Made by a program: the position numbers and the translations under genes
Shown: piece by piece, positions 52,981-62,846 of the stretch
How the letters are laid out: each line of letters begins with the position of its first letter
How positions within the stretch are numbered: the first letter of the stretch is position 1
The notes under the pieces: model-generated
The model's database searches: none
The model's input: the letters and a program-made list of their open reading frames with translations, nothing else
What the model was told of the DNA's origin: nothing
Assembly (NCBI RefSeq): GCF_003939025.1
Contig: NZ_RQIH01000005.1
Coordinates: forward strand, 124,001-188,000
Direction of reading: 5' to 3'
From: Rhizobium sophoriradicis
Lineage (GTDB): Bacteria; Pseudomonadota; Alphaproteobacteria; Rhizobiales; Rhizobiaceae
Length of the DNA: 64,000 nucleotides

Positions 52981-54801
52981 TCAGAGAGCCGCTTTGGACT
53001 TTTCGAAACGCTTGCGATCGTTTGCGTCGAGATACATCTTACGCAGACGAATATTCTTTGGCGTCACTTCCATCAGCTCGTCGTCCTGGATCCAGGACAG
53101 CGCGCGATCAAGTGTCATGCGGATCGGCGGCGTCAGCTTGACCGCTTCATCCTTGCCGGCGGCGCGGATGTTGGTGAGCTGCTTGCCCTTCAGGACGTTG
53201 ACCTCAAGGTCGTTGTCGCGCGAGTGGATGCCGATGATCATGCCGGCATAGACCTTTTCGCCCGGCTCGATGATCATTGGGCCGCGATCTTCCAGGTTGA
53301 ACATCGCATAGGCGACGGCTTCGCCGGCTGCGTTGGCGAGCAGCACGCCATTGACGCGGCCGCCGATCGCACCCTTATAGGGCTGGTAGTCGTGGAACAG
53401 GCGGTTCATGATCGCCGTGCCGCGCGTATCCGTCAGCAGCTCCGACTGGTAGCCGATCAGGCCGCGGGTCGGTGCATAGAAACGCAGGCGAAGACGATTG
53501 CCGCCCGACGGACGCAGCTCGACCATTTCGGCCTTGCGCTCCGACATCTTCTGCACGACGACACCGGAATGTTCTTCGTCGACGTCGACGACGACTTCTT
53601 CGATCGGCTCGAGCAGCTGGCCGCTTTCATCCTTGTGCATGACGACGCGCGGCCGCGACACGGCAAGCTCGAAGCCTTCGCGACGCATGGTTTCGATGAG
53701 CACGGCGAGCTGAAGTTCGCCGCGGCCGGAGACGTAGAACGAATCCTTGCCTTCGGCTTCTTCGATCTTCAGGGCAACATTGCCTTCCGCTTCCTTGAAG
53801 AGACGGTCGCGGATGACGCGTGAGGTCACCTTGTCGCCTTCGGTGCCGGCCAGCGGGCTGTCGTTGACGATGAAGGACATGGTCACGGTCGGGGGGTCGA
53901 TCGGCTGCGCCTTCATGGCTTCAGAGACGGCCGGATCGCAGAAGGTGTCGGCAACGGTACCCTTGGAGAGGCCGGCGATCGCGACGATGTCGCCCGCATG
54001 GGCTTCATCGATCGCAGTGCGCTCGATGCCGCGGAAGGCGAGGATCTTGGAGATTCGGCCGGTTTCGATCAGCTTGCCGTCCTGGCCGAGAACCTTGACG
54101 GCCTGGTTCGGCTTGATCGAGCCCGATGCGATGCGGCCGGTGATGATACGGCCGAGGAAGGGGTTGGCTTCAAGGATCGTGCCGATCATGCGGAACGGGC
54201 CTTCCTCGACGGTCGGCTCCGGAACATGCTTGAGCACCAGGTCGAGAAGCGGCGCAAGACCCTCATCCTTCGGACCTTCGGGATTGACGTTCATCCAGCC
54301 GTCGCGGCCCGAACCGTAGAGGATCGGGAAGTCGAGCTGTTCGTCGGTCGCGTCGAGATTGGCGAAGAGGTCGAAGACTTCGTTGATGACTTCTTCATGG
54401 CGACCGTCCGGACGGTCGATCTTGTTGATCGCGACGATCGGGCGAAGGCCGACCTTCAGCGCCTTGCCGACGACGAACTTCGTCTGCGGCATCGGACCTT
54501 CGGAGGCATCGACGAGAACGATCGCTCCGTCCACCATCGAGAGGATGCGCTCGACTTCACCGCCGAAGTCGGCGTGGCCGGGGGTATCGACGATGTTGAT
54601 ACGGACACCCTTCCATTCGACCGAGGTTGCCTTGGCGAGAATGGTGATGCCGCGTTCTTTTTCGAGATCGTTCGAGTCCATCACGCGTTCAGCGACACGC
54701 TGATTTTCGCGGAACGAGCCGGACTGCTTGAGAAGCTCATCCACCAGGGTCGTCTTGCCATGGTCAACGTGCGCGATGATCGCGATATTGCGAAGTGCCA
54801 T
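52981..54801 (-). CDS. typA: translational GTPase TypA/BipA
   Basis: A 606-residue ribosome-binding GTPase from ATG 54801. G1 [16 protein letters not shown]3 [13 protein letters not shown] and G4 NKIDRPD are intact; the EF-G-like domains III and V and the C-terminal TypA domain ([22 protein letters not shown]) follow. It aids ribosome assembly and stress adaptation. The frame is open upstream but without family sequence. Confidence 0.96.
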   Translation of the reverse strand: MALRNIAIIAHVDHGKTTLVDELLKQSGSFRENQRVAERVMDSNDLEKERGITILAKATSVEWKGVRINIVDTPGHADFGGEVERILSMVDGAIVLVDASEGPMPQTKFVVGKALKVGLRPIVAINKIDRPDGRHEEVINEVFDLFANLDATDEQLDFPILYGSGRDGWMNVNPEGPKDEGLAPLLDLVLKHVPEPTVEEGPFRMIGTILEANPFLGRIITGRIASGSIKPNQAVKVLGQDGKLIETGRISKILAFRGIERTAIDEAHAGDIVAIAGLSKGTVADTFCDPAVSEAMKAQPIDPPTVTMSFIVNDSPLAGTEGDKVTSRVIRDRLFKEAEGNVALKIEEAEGKDSFYVSGRGELQLAVLIETMRREGFELAVSRPRVVMHKDESGQLLEPIEEVVVDVDEEHSGVVVQKMSERKAEMVELRPSGGNRLRLRFYAPTRGLIGYQSELLTDTRGTAIMNRLFHDYQPYKGAIGGRVNGVLLANAAGEAVAYAMFNLEDRGPMIIEPGEKVYAGMIIGIHSRDNDLEVNVLKGKQLTNIRAAGKDEAVKLTPPIRMTLDRALSWIQDDELMEVTPKNIRLRKMYLDANDRKRFEKSKAAL

Positions 54802-54958
54802 ATGTGAAATCTCTGAGGCTGCGGCGCACGCTCTTGAGGACGCGCCTATTGGTTTGGGGCGTCCATACAGTTTTTTTTGCGTTTGCGAAAGAGGGGAACG
54901 CGCAAAAGCTGCGGCAAGGCCGTCGCCCCGCCGCATCACAGTCTGTCATCAAATTGTC

Positions 54959-57046
54959 TTAGGCGTCGCTGCCTGTCAATTCCTCGAAGGTCGAAAGTCC
55001 CTTTTTGACAAGCATCGCATCCGGGCTCGGCAGCTTGCCGCGGAAGGCCTTGTAGGCGTCCTCCGGATCGACCGAGCCGCCGACGGAATAGATATTTTCC
55101 TTCAGCTTGCGCGCCATCTCGCGATTGAAGGCGTCCCCCGTCTCCTCGAAGGCGGCGAAGGCATCGGCGTCGAGCACCTCGGACCACATGTAGGAATAAT
55201 AGCCTGCCGAATAGCCGCCGGAGAAGATATGCTGGAAGTGCGGTGTCGCGTGGCGCATGACGATTGATTTCGGCATGCCGATCTCGGCCAGCACCTCGGC
55301 CTGCACCGCCATTGGGTCTTCGACCACTTCGCGCGTATGGAAGGCCATATCAACAAGCGCCGACGAGGTGAACTCGACGGTGTTGAAGCCGGCGTTGAAG
55401 GTGCGGGCGGCCAGCACCTTGTCGAGCAGCTTCTGCGGCATCGGCTCGCCGGTTTCGAAGTGCACGGCATATTCCTTGAGGATGGCGGGCACCGTCAGCC
55501 AATGCTCATAGAGCTGCGAGGGCAATTCGACGAAATCGCGGGAGACGCCGGTGCCCGACACCGAGGGGTAGGTGACGTTGGAAAGCATGCCGTGCAGCGC
55601 ATGGCCGAATTCGTGGAACAATGTGCGGGCGTCGTCGAGCGACAGCAGCGCCGGCTTGCCCTCGGCCGGTTTGGCGAAGTTGCAGACATTGTAGATGATC
55701 GGCAACTCGCCATGGCGGCCGTTTTTCAGTTCGAGCTTGTGCTGCGACTGCAGCGAGCTCATCCAGGCGCCTGATCGTTTCGAGCTGCGGGCGAAGTAAT
55801 CGCCGAGGAAGAGGGCGACCAGCCTGTCGTCACGGTCCCTGATTTCGAAAACCCTGACATCGGGATGATAGGCCGGCACGCCTTTCATCTCGATCGCACG
55901 GATGCCGAACAGCCGATTGGCCACATCGAAGCAGGCGTCGATGATCTTTTCGAGCTGCAGGTAGGGCTTGAGCTCGGCCTCGGAGAAATCGAACTTCCGC
56001 GTCCGGATCTTTTCGGCATAGTGGCGCCAGTCCCAGGGCATCACCTCATGGTTCCGGCCCTCCTCGGCGATCAGCGTCGCAATGTCGATCTCCTCCTCGC
56101 CGGCGCGTTTCACCGCCCGCGCCCAGACCGCTTTCAGCAGGCCGTTCACCGCATCCGCCGTCTTCGCCATCGTATTGTCGAGCTTCAGCTCGGCGAAATT
56201 GCCGTAGCCGAGCAGGCTCGCCACCTGCTGGCGCAGCGCCAGCGTTTCCTTGATGACGCTGCGGTTGTCCGTTTCCCCGCCGTTTGCGCCACGCGCCACC
56301 CAGGCCTTGAAGGCCTGCTCGCGCAAATCCCTACGCTCCGAGAAGGTGAGGAACGGCTCGATGACCGAACGTGACAGCGTCACGGCATATTTGCCCTCCT
56401 CGCCGCGCTCGCGCGCCGCCGCCGCCATCGCATCGCGCAGGAATTCCGGCAATCCGTCGAGTTCGGCGCCGTCGGAAAGTACCAGCGCCCAAGCGTTCTC
56501 GTCGGCGAGCACGTTCTGGCCGAACTGCGTCCCGAGGCCGGCAAGCCTTTCGTCGATCGCGGCAAGCTTCTCCTGCTCGGCCTTCTCAAGCTTGGCGCCC
56601 GATTTGACGAAGCCCTTCCAATGGCGTTCCAGCACCCGCTTCTGTTCCAGCGTCAGGCCGAGGCTCTCGCGGTTCTCCCAGAGCGTGTCGATGCGGGCGA
56701 ACAGCGCGGCATTCATGCCGATCTTCGAATAGTGGCGCGACATCTTCGGCGAAATCTCGCGCTCCAGCGACTGAATGACATCGTTGGTATGCGCCCCAGC
56801 CTTGCTCCAGAACAGCGCCGAGACGCGCGACAGCGCATCGCCGGCAATCTCCAGCGCCGTGACCGTATTGTCGAAGGTCGGGGCATCGCTGTTTCCGGCG
56901 ATCTCGTCGATTTCCCTTTCGTGCACGGCCAGCGCCGCGTCGAAGGCGGCAGCAAAATCGCCATCGTCGATGGCGTTGAAACGCGGCAGGCCGTGGAGAC
57001 CGTCCCAATTGGTGAGCGCCGGATTGAAATCATGGGGAGAAGGCAT
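54959..57046 (-). CDS. M3-family oligopeptidase
   Basis: A 695-residue zinc peptidase of the PrlC/Dcp type. The zinc site is FHEFGHALHGML (about residue 473) with the third ligand Glu about 28 residues later (FVELPSQLYEHW). It starts at ATG 57046 and has no signal peptide, so it acts in the cytosol, degrading signal-peptide fragments or short peptides. It reads in the same direction as typA, 157 bases upstream of it. Confidence 0.92.
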   Translation of the reverse strand: MPSPHDFNPALTNWDGLHGLPRFNAIDDGDFAAAFDAALAVHEREIDEIAGNSDAPTFDNTVTALEIAGDALSRVSALFWSKAGAHTNDVIQSLEREISPKMSRHYSKIGMNAALFARIDTLWENRESLGLTLEQKRVLERHWKGFVKSGAKLEKAEQEKLAAIDERLAGLGTQFGQNVLADENAWALVLSDGAELDGLPEFLRDAMAAAARERGEEGKYAVTLSRSVIEPFLTFSERRDLREQAFKAWVARGANGGETDNRSVIKETLALRQQVASLLGYGNFAELKLDNTMAKTADAVNGLLKAVWARAVKRAGEEEIDIATLIAEEGRNHEVMPWDWRHYAEKIRTRKFDFSEAELKPYLQLEKIIDACFDVANRLFGIRAIEMKGVPAYHPDVRVFEIRDRDDRLVALFLGDYFARSSKRSGAWMSSLQSQHKLELKNGRHGELPIIYNVCNFAKPAEGKPALLSLDDARTLFHEFGHALHGMLSNVTYPSVSGTGVSRDFVELPSQLYEHWLTVPAILKEYAVHFETGEPMPQKLLDKVLAARTFNAGFNTVEFTSSALVDMAFHTREVVEDPMAVQAEVLAEIGMPKSIVMRHATPHFQHIFSGGYSAGYYSYMWSEVLDADAFAAFEETGDAFNREMARKLKENIYSVGGSVDPEDAYKAFRGKLPSPDAMLVKKGLSTFEELTGSDA

Positions 57047-57252
57047 GGGAGAATTCCTTTTGGTATGCGAATGGATGGTTCAATATAGGAGAGCCGCCAT
57101 GGAATTGGTATGTTGCGGCGGCCACCTGATGCACGTCAGCCAAATTGGTGGACAAGCTTCGTCGCGCGCAAATTAACCAATTGTTAACGATTGACGCGAA
57201 TCATGCACAAGCGCTAGTTTTCCGGCGATCTTCCTGCCAGGGGACATGCGAC

Positions 57253-57684
57253 ATGGAAATTTTTTCCCTGCGGTCTTCTCAGAGTTTGCTATTTAAAAAC
57301 AACCCTAATAACGCAAAAAATTCGAAGACTGCCGATATTCACATCGAGATCAAAGCTCCGGCCCCCGTCTCGTTCCAGATCGAAGACAATCCCGACGAGG
57401 GGCCTGATTTTACTGCGGTCAGCCCCGGAGAGCTGCGCACTTACGCGCGCCAAAGCTTCGACAGCGGTCTGATCGATCAGAACACCTATGCCGCGATCTC
57501 CGAGCCATTGCCGATGCACGCGATCGATCCGCTCGGCAACATCCTCGACCTCTCCAGTGTCACCGACGGCACCAGCTTCAATTTCCTCGATTATTACAAA
57601 AACCAGCTGCAGGTCGCCATGTCGATCGGCGATCCCAACGAAGTTCAGACGCTGAAATCGATCGTCAATTTCCTGGATGGCTGA
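57253..57684 (+). CDS. uncharacterised small protein
   Basis: A 143-residue protein from ATG 57253 with AGGGGA before it. No domain recognised. The first 30 residues are Ser/Asn/Lys-rich with no signal peptide, and the remainder is acidic and helical (GELRTYARQSFDSGLIDQNT, then NFLDYYKNQLQVAMSIGDPN). Codon choice in the first 30 codons is less GC-rich than that of the neighbours. The upstream 206 bases contain TTAACCAATTGTTAA-like AT-rich sequence, probably the promoter. Its stop is 1 base from the convergent LysE stop. Confidence 0.7.
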   Translation: MEIFSLRSSQSLLFKNNPNNAKNSKTADIHIEIKAPAPVSFQIEDNPDEGPDFTAVSPGELRTYARQSFDSGLIDQNTYAAISEPLPMHAIDPLGNILDLSSVTDGTSFNFLDYYKNQLQVAMSIGDPNEVQTLKSIVNFLDG

Positions 57685-57685
57685 A

Positions 57686-58327
57686 TCAGGCCTTGCGCCA
57701 GCCGATGAGGCCGGGCGTCGCGTGCCATAGCGCCTGGGCGGCAAAGCCCATGAAGAGGACGCCGGAGCAGCGCACGATCAGCCGTTCGTGGGCGCGATAG
57801 AAGCGCCGCACCACGCCGGCGCCGATAATGCCGATCAGGATGATGTCGGCCGTCACGAAACCGACGAAGGACACGCCGAGAAGCACCGGCAACGCCTCGA
57901 AATGGAGCGCGCCGGCGGAGCCGGCGACCAGCGCGGTGAATGTGGCGAGCGCCACCGGATAACCCTTCGGATTGGTGACGCCGAAGATCAGGCCGCGGCG
58001 AAACGGCCGCTCGACCATGACAAGCGGCTGCCCCTCCGCTTTCGGCCTGGCATTGACCGCGCTCCAGCCGATCCAGGCAAGATAGAAACCGCAGGCGAGG
58101 CCGAGCAGATCGAAGACGAAAGTCCCGATCGTCTTCGCGCCGACGATCGCGATCAGCGCCAGCGACGACCAGATCAGATCCCCAACCAGGTGCCCCATCA
58201 TGAAGAAGGCCCCGGCCTTACGCCCCTGCCCGGCGCCGATGCCGAGCAGCTGCAGGAAGGCGGGTCCGGGGATGAGCACGTAGAAAAGCGCCGCCAGGAA
58301 GGCGCCGAACAGCAGGGACTGCGTCAT
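57686..58327 (-). CDS. LysE-family translocator
   Basis: A 213-residue membrane protein with about six helices. The family N-terminal motif is LFYVLIPGPAFLQLLGIGAGQGRK and the second, FGVTNPKGYPVALATF, carries the NPK signature. It is distinct from the exporter at 22958-23596. The start is ATG 58327. Amino acids or related metabolites are likely substrates. Confidence 0.88.
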   Translation of the reverse strand: MTQSLLFGAFLAALFYVLIPGPAFLQLLGIGAGQGRKAGAFFMMGHLVGDLIWSSLALIAIVGAKTIGTFVFDLLGLACGFYLAWIGWSAVNARPKAEGQPLVMVERPFRRGLIFGVTNPKGYPVALATFTALVAGSAGALHFEALPVLLGVSFVGFVTADIILIGIIGAGVVRRFYRAHERLIVRCSGVLFMGFAAQALWHATPGLIGWRKA

Positions 58328-58529
58328 GGAATGCTCCGAGGGTGCTTGAGGCAGAGTAAGTCATCCCCGGCATCCGTCAAGGGCATGGCAACGGCTTCCG
58401 GCTCAAGTAGCCACCACCGAATTGGCCTCTAAAGCGCAAAGGTACCCAGCGGTTTTGCGATAACGACATGCGAGAAAATAAAGACCTAGCTAAAGCGCGG
58501 GTAGCGAAACTGAAAGATCGCGACGTGCT

Positions 58530-58970
58530 TTAGTGTTGCGTGCTGTCGATTGCCGGTACGGAAAACTTCACGACCTTTCCGCCCAGCACTTCATGTTCCG
58601 GTGTGGCCATTTCGATGAGCACCTTGTGCTCACCTGGCGGCAGGGCGGTAACTACTATTGCGCCGGTGCCGCCCGCATCGGCCCACCGCCAAGGCAGGTC
58701 GTCAATGCTGACATGAAGGTGACCGGCCCTCGGCGAGACGTCGCTGGCGCTGGCGCCAAAGATTGGCAGGATGCGGAAATTCTCGGTTCGATAGGGAATG
58801 ATGGCCACCGCGCGGCTGGCGAGCGGTCCCGCAAGCGGCTGATCTACGACGAGTTTGGGTGCGGGCTCGTTCTTGATGGGAAGGAACTGCGTAGCCGTTT
58901 GCGCCTGGATGGGTGTGACGGCGGCCAGCAGCAAAGCTGCTGTTGCGAGCGTTCTTGTGATCGTGGTCAT
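58530..58970 (-). CDS. DUF6130-like exported protein
   Basis: A 146-residue protein with a signal peptide (ALLLAAVTPIQAQTA, about residues 11-25), followed by a beta-rich domain with SPRAGHLHVSIDDLPWRWADAGG and GEHKVLIEMATPEHEVLGGK. This fits the small periplasmic DUF6130 family as I recall it. GAGGA precedes ATG 58970. It lies 93 bases downstream of the ohr remnant on the same strand. Function unknown. Confidence 0.72.
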   Translation of the reverse strand: MTTITRTLATAALLLAAVTPIQAQTATQFLPIKNEPAPKLVVDQPLAGPLASRAVAIIPYRTENFRILPIFGASASDVSPRAGHLHVSIDDLPWRWADAGGTGAIVVTALPPGEHKVLIEMATPEHEVLGGKVVKFSVPAIDSTQH

Positions 58971-59063
58971 GATAATATCCTCTGGTGTTCGCGCCGGTCC
59001 TAGCCCACATCTTCTCGGTGCGCCGGCGCGATATCGGGTTGGAAGGCCTTGATCGAAAACCGG

Positions 59064-59287
59064 TCAGGCGACGTTGAGCTCGACGGCGATGTTGCCGCTG
59101 GTGGCCTTGGAATAAGGGCAGAGCTGGTGAGCACGCTCGACCAGGGACTTGGCGAGATCCGGGTCGATGCCCGGCAGCTTCGCATTCAGCCGCGCCTGGA
59201 CACGTCGAGACGTCCATCGGAACTGCGCGACGCGCCGTCGCGACCGCCGGTGGTGCTGGTTTTGCCTGTGTAGATGACTGTCGACAT
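59064..59287 (-). pseudogene. ohr: ohr (organic hydroperoxide resistance) remnant with internal deletion
   Basis: Reading from ATG 59287 gives the Ohr start MSTVIYTGKTSTTGGRDGAS and about ten more residues, then the frame breaks near 59197. In a different frame the Ohr C-terminus follows: ARLNAKLPGIDPDLAKSLVE and QLCPYSKATSGN, ending at TGA 59064. The resolving Cys (CPYSKAT) is retained, but the peroxidatic Cys and the centre of the fold are lost. Only about 224 of the normal 420 or so bases remain, so the gene is dead by deletion. Confidence 0.88.
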
Positions 59288-59540
59288 TCGGATACTCCTT
59301 GTGGATTTCAGCCCGCGAGATTGCAGCGGCCGACTTGCGAGCCCAGGATCAATGGGCCTTGGACTGCGATGACAGGGAAGATGAGCTTCGCAAGACCGGT
59401 CCGGTAGTGAGCAGAAGCGAGAGTGAGCCTCTCGTTTTCTCTCGCTACCGCCGGCGCCGGAGTTGCGCGATCTTCAGGGCATCAACCGAAATCGCGACCG
59501 CTGAAGCGATCCCGCTTTCACATACGTCCGGGAGACCGAC

Positions 59541-59768
59541 ATGAACACGCATTTTAAACGCAAGATCGTCTTCGCTCTGTCGATGGGTGTCGTAACGACA
59601 GGCCTGATCTCTTTCACGCTGCTCGCGCTCAATCTGGGCTTCTCGAAGGGGTTCGTCCTGACGTGGCTCCGCTCTTGGAGCATTGCCTATCTTATCGTCA
59701 TTCCCACCATCCTGCTGATCGGTCCTCGCCTTCAGGCTCAGGTCGATCGCGTCATCCGTGACGTCTAG
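59541..59768 (+). CDS. DUF2798 family membrane protein
   Basis: A 75-residue protein with two membrane helices (about 10-32 and 45-63). FALSMGVVTTGLISFTLLALN and the WLRSWSIAYLIVIPTIL motif are typical of DUF2798. GGGAG precedes ATG 59541. The family has no known activity and is often next to LysR genes, as it is here. The 253 bases upstream (59288-59540) hold no gene I can support. Confidence 0.88.
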   Translation: MNTHFKRKIVFALSMGVVTTGLISFTLLALNLGFSKGFVLTWLRSWSIAYLIVIPTILLIGPRLQAQVDRVIRDV

Positions 59769-59771
59769 AAC

Positions 59772-59832
59772 TAAAGAGTTAGAGCATGATGTCGTCCGAA
59801 AACCGCTCACACTGTTCAGCATCATGCTCTAA
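59772..59832. repeat. solo RIME-like palindrome
   Basis: TTAGAGCATGATG (from 59779) pairs with CATCATGCTCTAA (to 59832) as a long imperfect palindrome. Together with the preceding TAAAGAG it matches the second half of the element at 4841-4952. It fills the gap immediately after the DUF2798 stop, where its hairpin could act as a transcript end. Confidence 0.8.
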
Positions 59833-59895
59833 GAGCAACCATCAATATGACAATGGCCACGCTTCGCCGCGGCCGTAGTCAAAGAAGTGGACGCT

Positions 59896-60810
59896 TCATT
59901 TCGGTGACGGCGCATCGCCATAGCTGCCGCAGGCCGCGCGAAGCCGGGGGAGCGCCCAATCGATGAAGGCGCGCACCTTGAGTGCAAGCAAGCCCTGACG
60001 CGAATAGACGATGTGGATCGGCTTGGGCTCGCCGTCATAGTCCTTCAAGATCTGCACGAGCGCGCCCGAGGACACCTCCTCCGGAACTTGGTAGTCGAAC
60101 AGGCGGGCGATCCCGACCCCATTCAGCGCGGCGTCAACGCAATTGGCCGCCGTGTTCACCTCGATCCTGCTCCGTGGCAACACCTCCACGGACTTTCCGC
60201 CGATCTCGAAACTCCAAAAGAACGACCGCTTGTGGAACATGATGCCATCGTGATCAGCAAGCTCGGTGGGATGTTGGGGAATGCCATGCCGTTCCAGATA
60301 GGCCGGGCTGGCGCAGGTCAGCAGACGGAACTCGCCGGCCTTCACGGCGTAAAGCGAACTGTCGACCAACTCACCAAGTCGAATCGCGACATCGACCTGC
60401 TCATTGACCAGATGAACGGAGCGGTCGAGCGAAAGAACATTCAGCGTCACCTCTGGATGCTTGTTCATGAAGTCGAGTGCGATCGGCAGAACATAGCGGT
60501 GGCCGAACTCGATCGGCATCGTGATGGTCAGCAGTCCCCGCGGCATCTGATATTCGCCCGACGCCCTGCGTTCGACCTCCTCCAGATCGGCGATAATCTT
60601 GCGCGCCGCCTCGACATAATCGCGACCGGCATCCGTGAGCTGCAGGTTGCGGCTCGTTCGGATGATGAGGTTGGTGCCGAGGTATCGCTCCAGATCGGCG
60701 ACCTTACGGCTGACGCTCGGCAACGGTGCGTTCAGCTTACGGCTACCTGCCGACAAGCTCCCGGCATCAACCACCGCAAGCAGAACCCGCATTGCATCAA
60801 GCCGATCCAT
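59896..60810 (-). CDS. LysR-family transcriptional regulator
   Basis: A 304-residue LysR protein. The N-terminal helix-turn-helix is MDRLDAMRVLLAVVDAGSLS to APLPSVSRKVADLERYLG (residues 1-45); the effector domain follows (LLTITMPIEFGHRYVLPIAL and the later LFDYQVPEEVSSGALVQILKD). It belongs to the CrgA/DsdC-like subgroup common next to small redox genes. It is divergent from the EamA transporter across 280 bases, and that gene is its most likely target. Confidence 0.93.
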   Translation of the reverse strand: MDRLDAMRVLLAVVDAGSLSAGSRKLNAPLPSVSRKVADLERYLGTNLIIRTSRNLQLTDAGRDYVEAARKIIADLEEVERRASGEYQMPRGLLTITMPIEFGHRYVLPIALDFMNKHPEVTLNVLSLDRSVHLVNEQVDVAIRLGELVDSSLYAVKAGEFRLLTCASPAYLERHGIPQHPTELADHDGIMFHKRSFFWSFEIGGKSVEVLPRSRIEVNTAANCVDAALNGVGIARLFDYQVPEEVSSGALVQILKDYDGEPKPIHIVYSRQGLLALKVRAFIDWALPRLRAACGSYGDAPSPK

Positions 60811-61090
60811 AATGCCCCGACGGTTAGAAGCCTCGATGTTCAGGATAGGAGAAATCGGTTCTGCTGGATAGGCGGTTCGGCCATTCGCCTCGGGCCCCGA
60901 CGACGCAGATAGTCTGCCGATTCCAAGCGCATCGAGAGGGTGGCTCTCACTTTCACTGGGTACCAGCCCATGCCTGTGGCCGGTAAATTTTCACCCATTC
61001 GATCAAGTGTCCCGCCCGATTGCCAATCAAAGCTGCCGGGCCTCACGAAGATCAAAGGTACAGTGACGCAACTTCAAAAGGGTGAACATT

Positions 61091-62059
61091 GTGGACAGAC
61101 TCTTCTATGTCGGCGTGTCGGCCGCTCTCTTTGCGGCTTTCGCGTTTTCGCTCAACTTTGTTGTGCCCTTCATCATCGGTGACTATTCCACCTTTGATTT
61201 TGCGCTCGTCCGTCATGTCGTCTCGGCTCTCGTCGGGCTTTACATTCTGTTTTCGCAGAAAGGTGCAACGCGCCATCTTATGCTGCGGAACTGTCTGCAG
61301 GCCATCTGGCTCGCCTTCGTCGGATATGTCGGTTACTTCCTGACGGTCACGGGAGCGGCCGTCTTTGCCGGCCCCGTCATCGCTCCGGCCTTTCTCGGTC
61401 TGGTGCCGATCGTATTGATGGTCATTGGCAATCAGCGTGAGGGATCATTGCCGTGGCGCTCCCTTATGATGCCTTTGGCGCTGGTGCTGGTCGGCCTTGT
61501 TCTCGTCAATGGCACGGCATTCACGGCTGAAGGATTGAATTCCGTCAGATCCTTGTGGGTAGGCGTGCCACTGGCGCTCGCTGCCGTGGGACTTTGGGTC
61601 TGGTTCGCTCTCGCCAATCAGGCTGCCCTCGCCGCCCGACCGGAAGTGCCCTCCGGTGTGTGGTCGGCCCTGATATTGACCGGCGGTGGCGTCTTGATGC
61701 TGGCCTTCTATCCGGTCGGCGCCGCGATGGATCTGTTCCAGCTCCCAGCATTGGGATTCGGCTGGAGCGCCGCCGGCAATTTATATGTTTGGGGTGCATC
61801 TTTCGCGCTGCTGGCAACGGTAGGCGGCGTCTGGGCCTGGAACATTGCATCACGAAGCCTGCCCGTTGCCTTGGCTGCGCAATTGATCGTTTCGGAAACA
61901 GCCTTCGGTGTCATCGGGGGACTTGTCGTGCATGCTCGTTGGCCAACCCCGATCGAAGTCGCTGGGGTGGTTGTCCTGATCGCCGGCGTTGTTCTGTCAG
62001 TGAGGATTTTCTACGACCGCCAATTTGCATCGGGAAAGATATCGCTTGCGCATGAGTGA
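61091..62059 (+). CDS. EamA/DMT-family transporter
   Basis: A membrane protein of 322 residues with about ten helices in two EamA halves (LFAAFAFSLNFVVPFIIGDY; and later SLPVALAAQLIVSETAFGVIG with GVVVLIAGVVLSV). The GTG at 61091 is chosen because AAAAGGG (61076-61082) is spaced 8 bases before it; an in-frame GTG at 61082 is too close to that site. EamA proteins export metabolites such as amino acids. It is divergent from the LysR gene. Confidence 0.88.
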   Translation: MDRLFYVGVSAALFAAFAFSLNFVVPFIIGDYSTFDFALVRHVVSALVGLYILFSQKGATRHLMLRNCLQAIWLAFVGYVGYFLTVTGAAVFAGPVIAPAFLGLVPIVLMVIGNQREGSLPWRSLMMPLALVLVGLVLVNGTAFTAEGLNSVRSLWVGVPLALAAVGLWVWFALANQAALAARPEVPSGVWSALILTGGGVLMLAFYPVGAAMDLFQLPALGFGWSAAGNLYVWGASFALLATVGGVWAWNIASRSLPVALAAQLIVSETAFGVIGGLVVHARWPTPIEVAGVVVLIAGVVLSVRIFYDRQFASGKISLAHE

Positions 62060-62122
62060 CCTGCTGGGCGTAGGGCGACATTCAGCCCATCGCCCTTCGG
62101 CGAGTTGGGCCGACTGATCCGT

Positions 62123-62791
62123 TCAAATTCTTCGGTCAAACACGGCAACCGGTGTTTTCAGGCGGTAGAGCGTCGTCGGTCGCCGGGCCCGATCGGTCTG
62201 TCGCTTTTCGCCCTCGACGACTTCGAGCAGATCCAGATCGTTGATCTTGCGGCGAAAGGCACTTGGGTCCAACCGTTCGCCCATCACCGTTTCATAAATC
62301 GCCTGCAGTTCCGACATCGTAAAGACGACGGGAAGCAGCCTCGCCGGAATGGTCGAATAGGCGCCCTTGCCGCGCAGCCGCGCCAACGCGGCATCCACGA
62401 TTTCATTGTGGTCGAAGGGCAGCTTGCCAGCGGCTTCGACTGGCCGCAACTCCAGCAGACTGGCGCTGCCTTCCAAAGCCCCCCGCGGGACCAGCGCAAA
62501 ATACGCGATCGACACCGACCAGTCGCGAGGATCTCGTCGCGCCGATGCGAAGGTCCGGAGCTGCTCGAAGAATATGCCCTCGAGCCCCGCCTTGGAATTG
62601 AGGATGCGCCGGACCGCCGCCTCGGCGTCGGCGTCCTCGTCTGTGTGCACATAGCCGCCGATCAGCGCCGGAACGCCGGCAAACGGCTCGGCAGGACGCT
62701 GAAGCAACGCCACGCATAGCTTTCCCTCGTGCAGCGTCAGCAAGACGATGTCGACCGTCACGATCGGTCGTGCGAATTCAGCCTCTGCCAT
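62123..62791 (-). CDS. NrtR-like regulator: degenerate Nudix domain plus winged helix
   Basis: A 222-residue protein. The N-terminal part is a Nudix fold (VTVDIVLLTLHEGKLCVALLQ; GVPALIGGYVHTDED), but the Nudix box reads AAVRRILNSKAGL, lacking the catalytic RExxEE residues, so it should sense rather than cleave. The C-terminal 80 residues form the NrtR-type winged helix (VVFTMSELQAIYETVMGERL to RRPTTLYRL). NrtR proteins repress NAD-metabolism genes and respond to ADP-ribose. Its divergent neighbour across a repeat-rich promoter is the vWA gene. Confidence 0.88.
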   Translation of the reverse strand: MAEAEFARPIVTVDIVLLTLHEGKLCVALLQRPAEPFAGVPALIGGYVHTDEDADAEAAVRRILNSKAGLEGIFFEQLRTFASARRDPRDWSVSIAYFALVPRGALEGSASLLELRPVEAAGKLPFDHNEIVDAALARLRGKGAYSTIPARLLPVVFTMSELQAIYETVMGERLDPSAFRRKINDLDLLEVVEGEKRQTDRARRPTTLYRLKTPVAVFDRRI

Positions 62792-62846
62792 CTCTATGTT
62801 CCTGCCGTCCTCTTAGCCCTCATAGCGGCCAATCGAAAGAATGACA

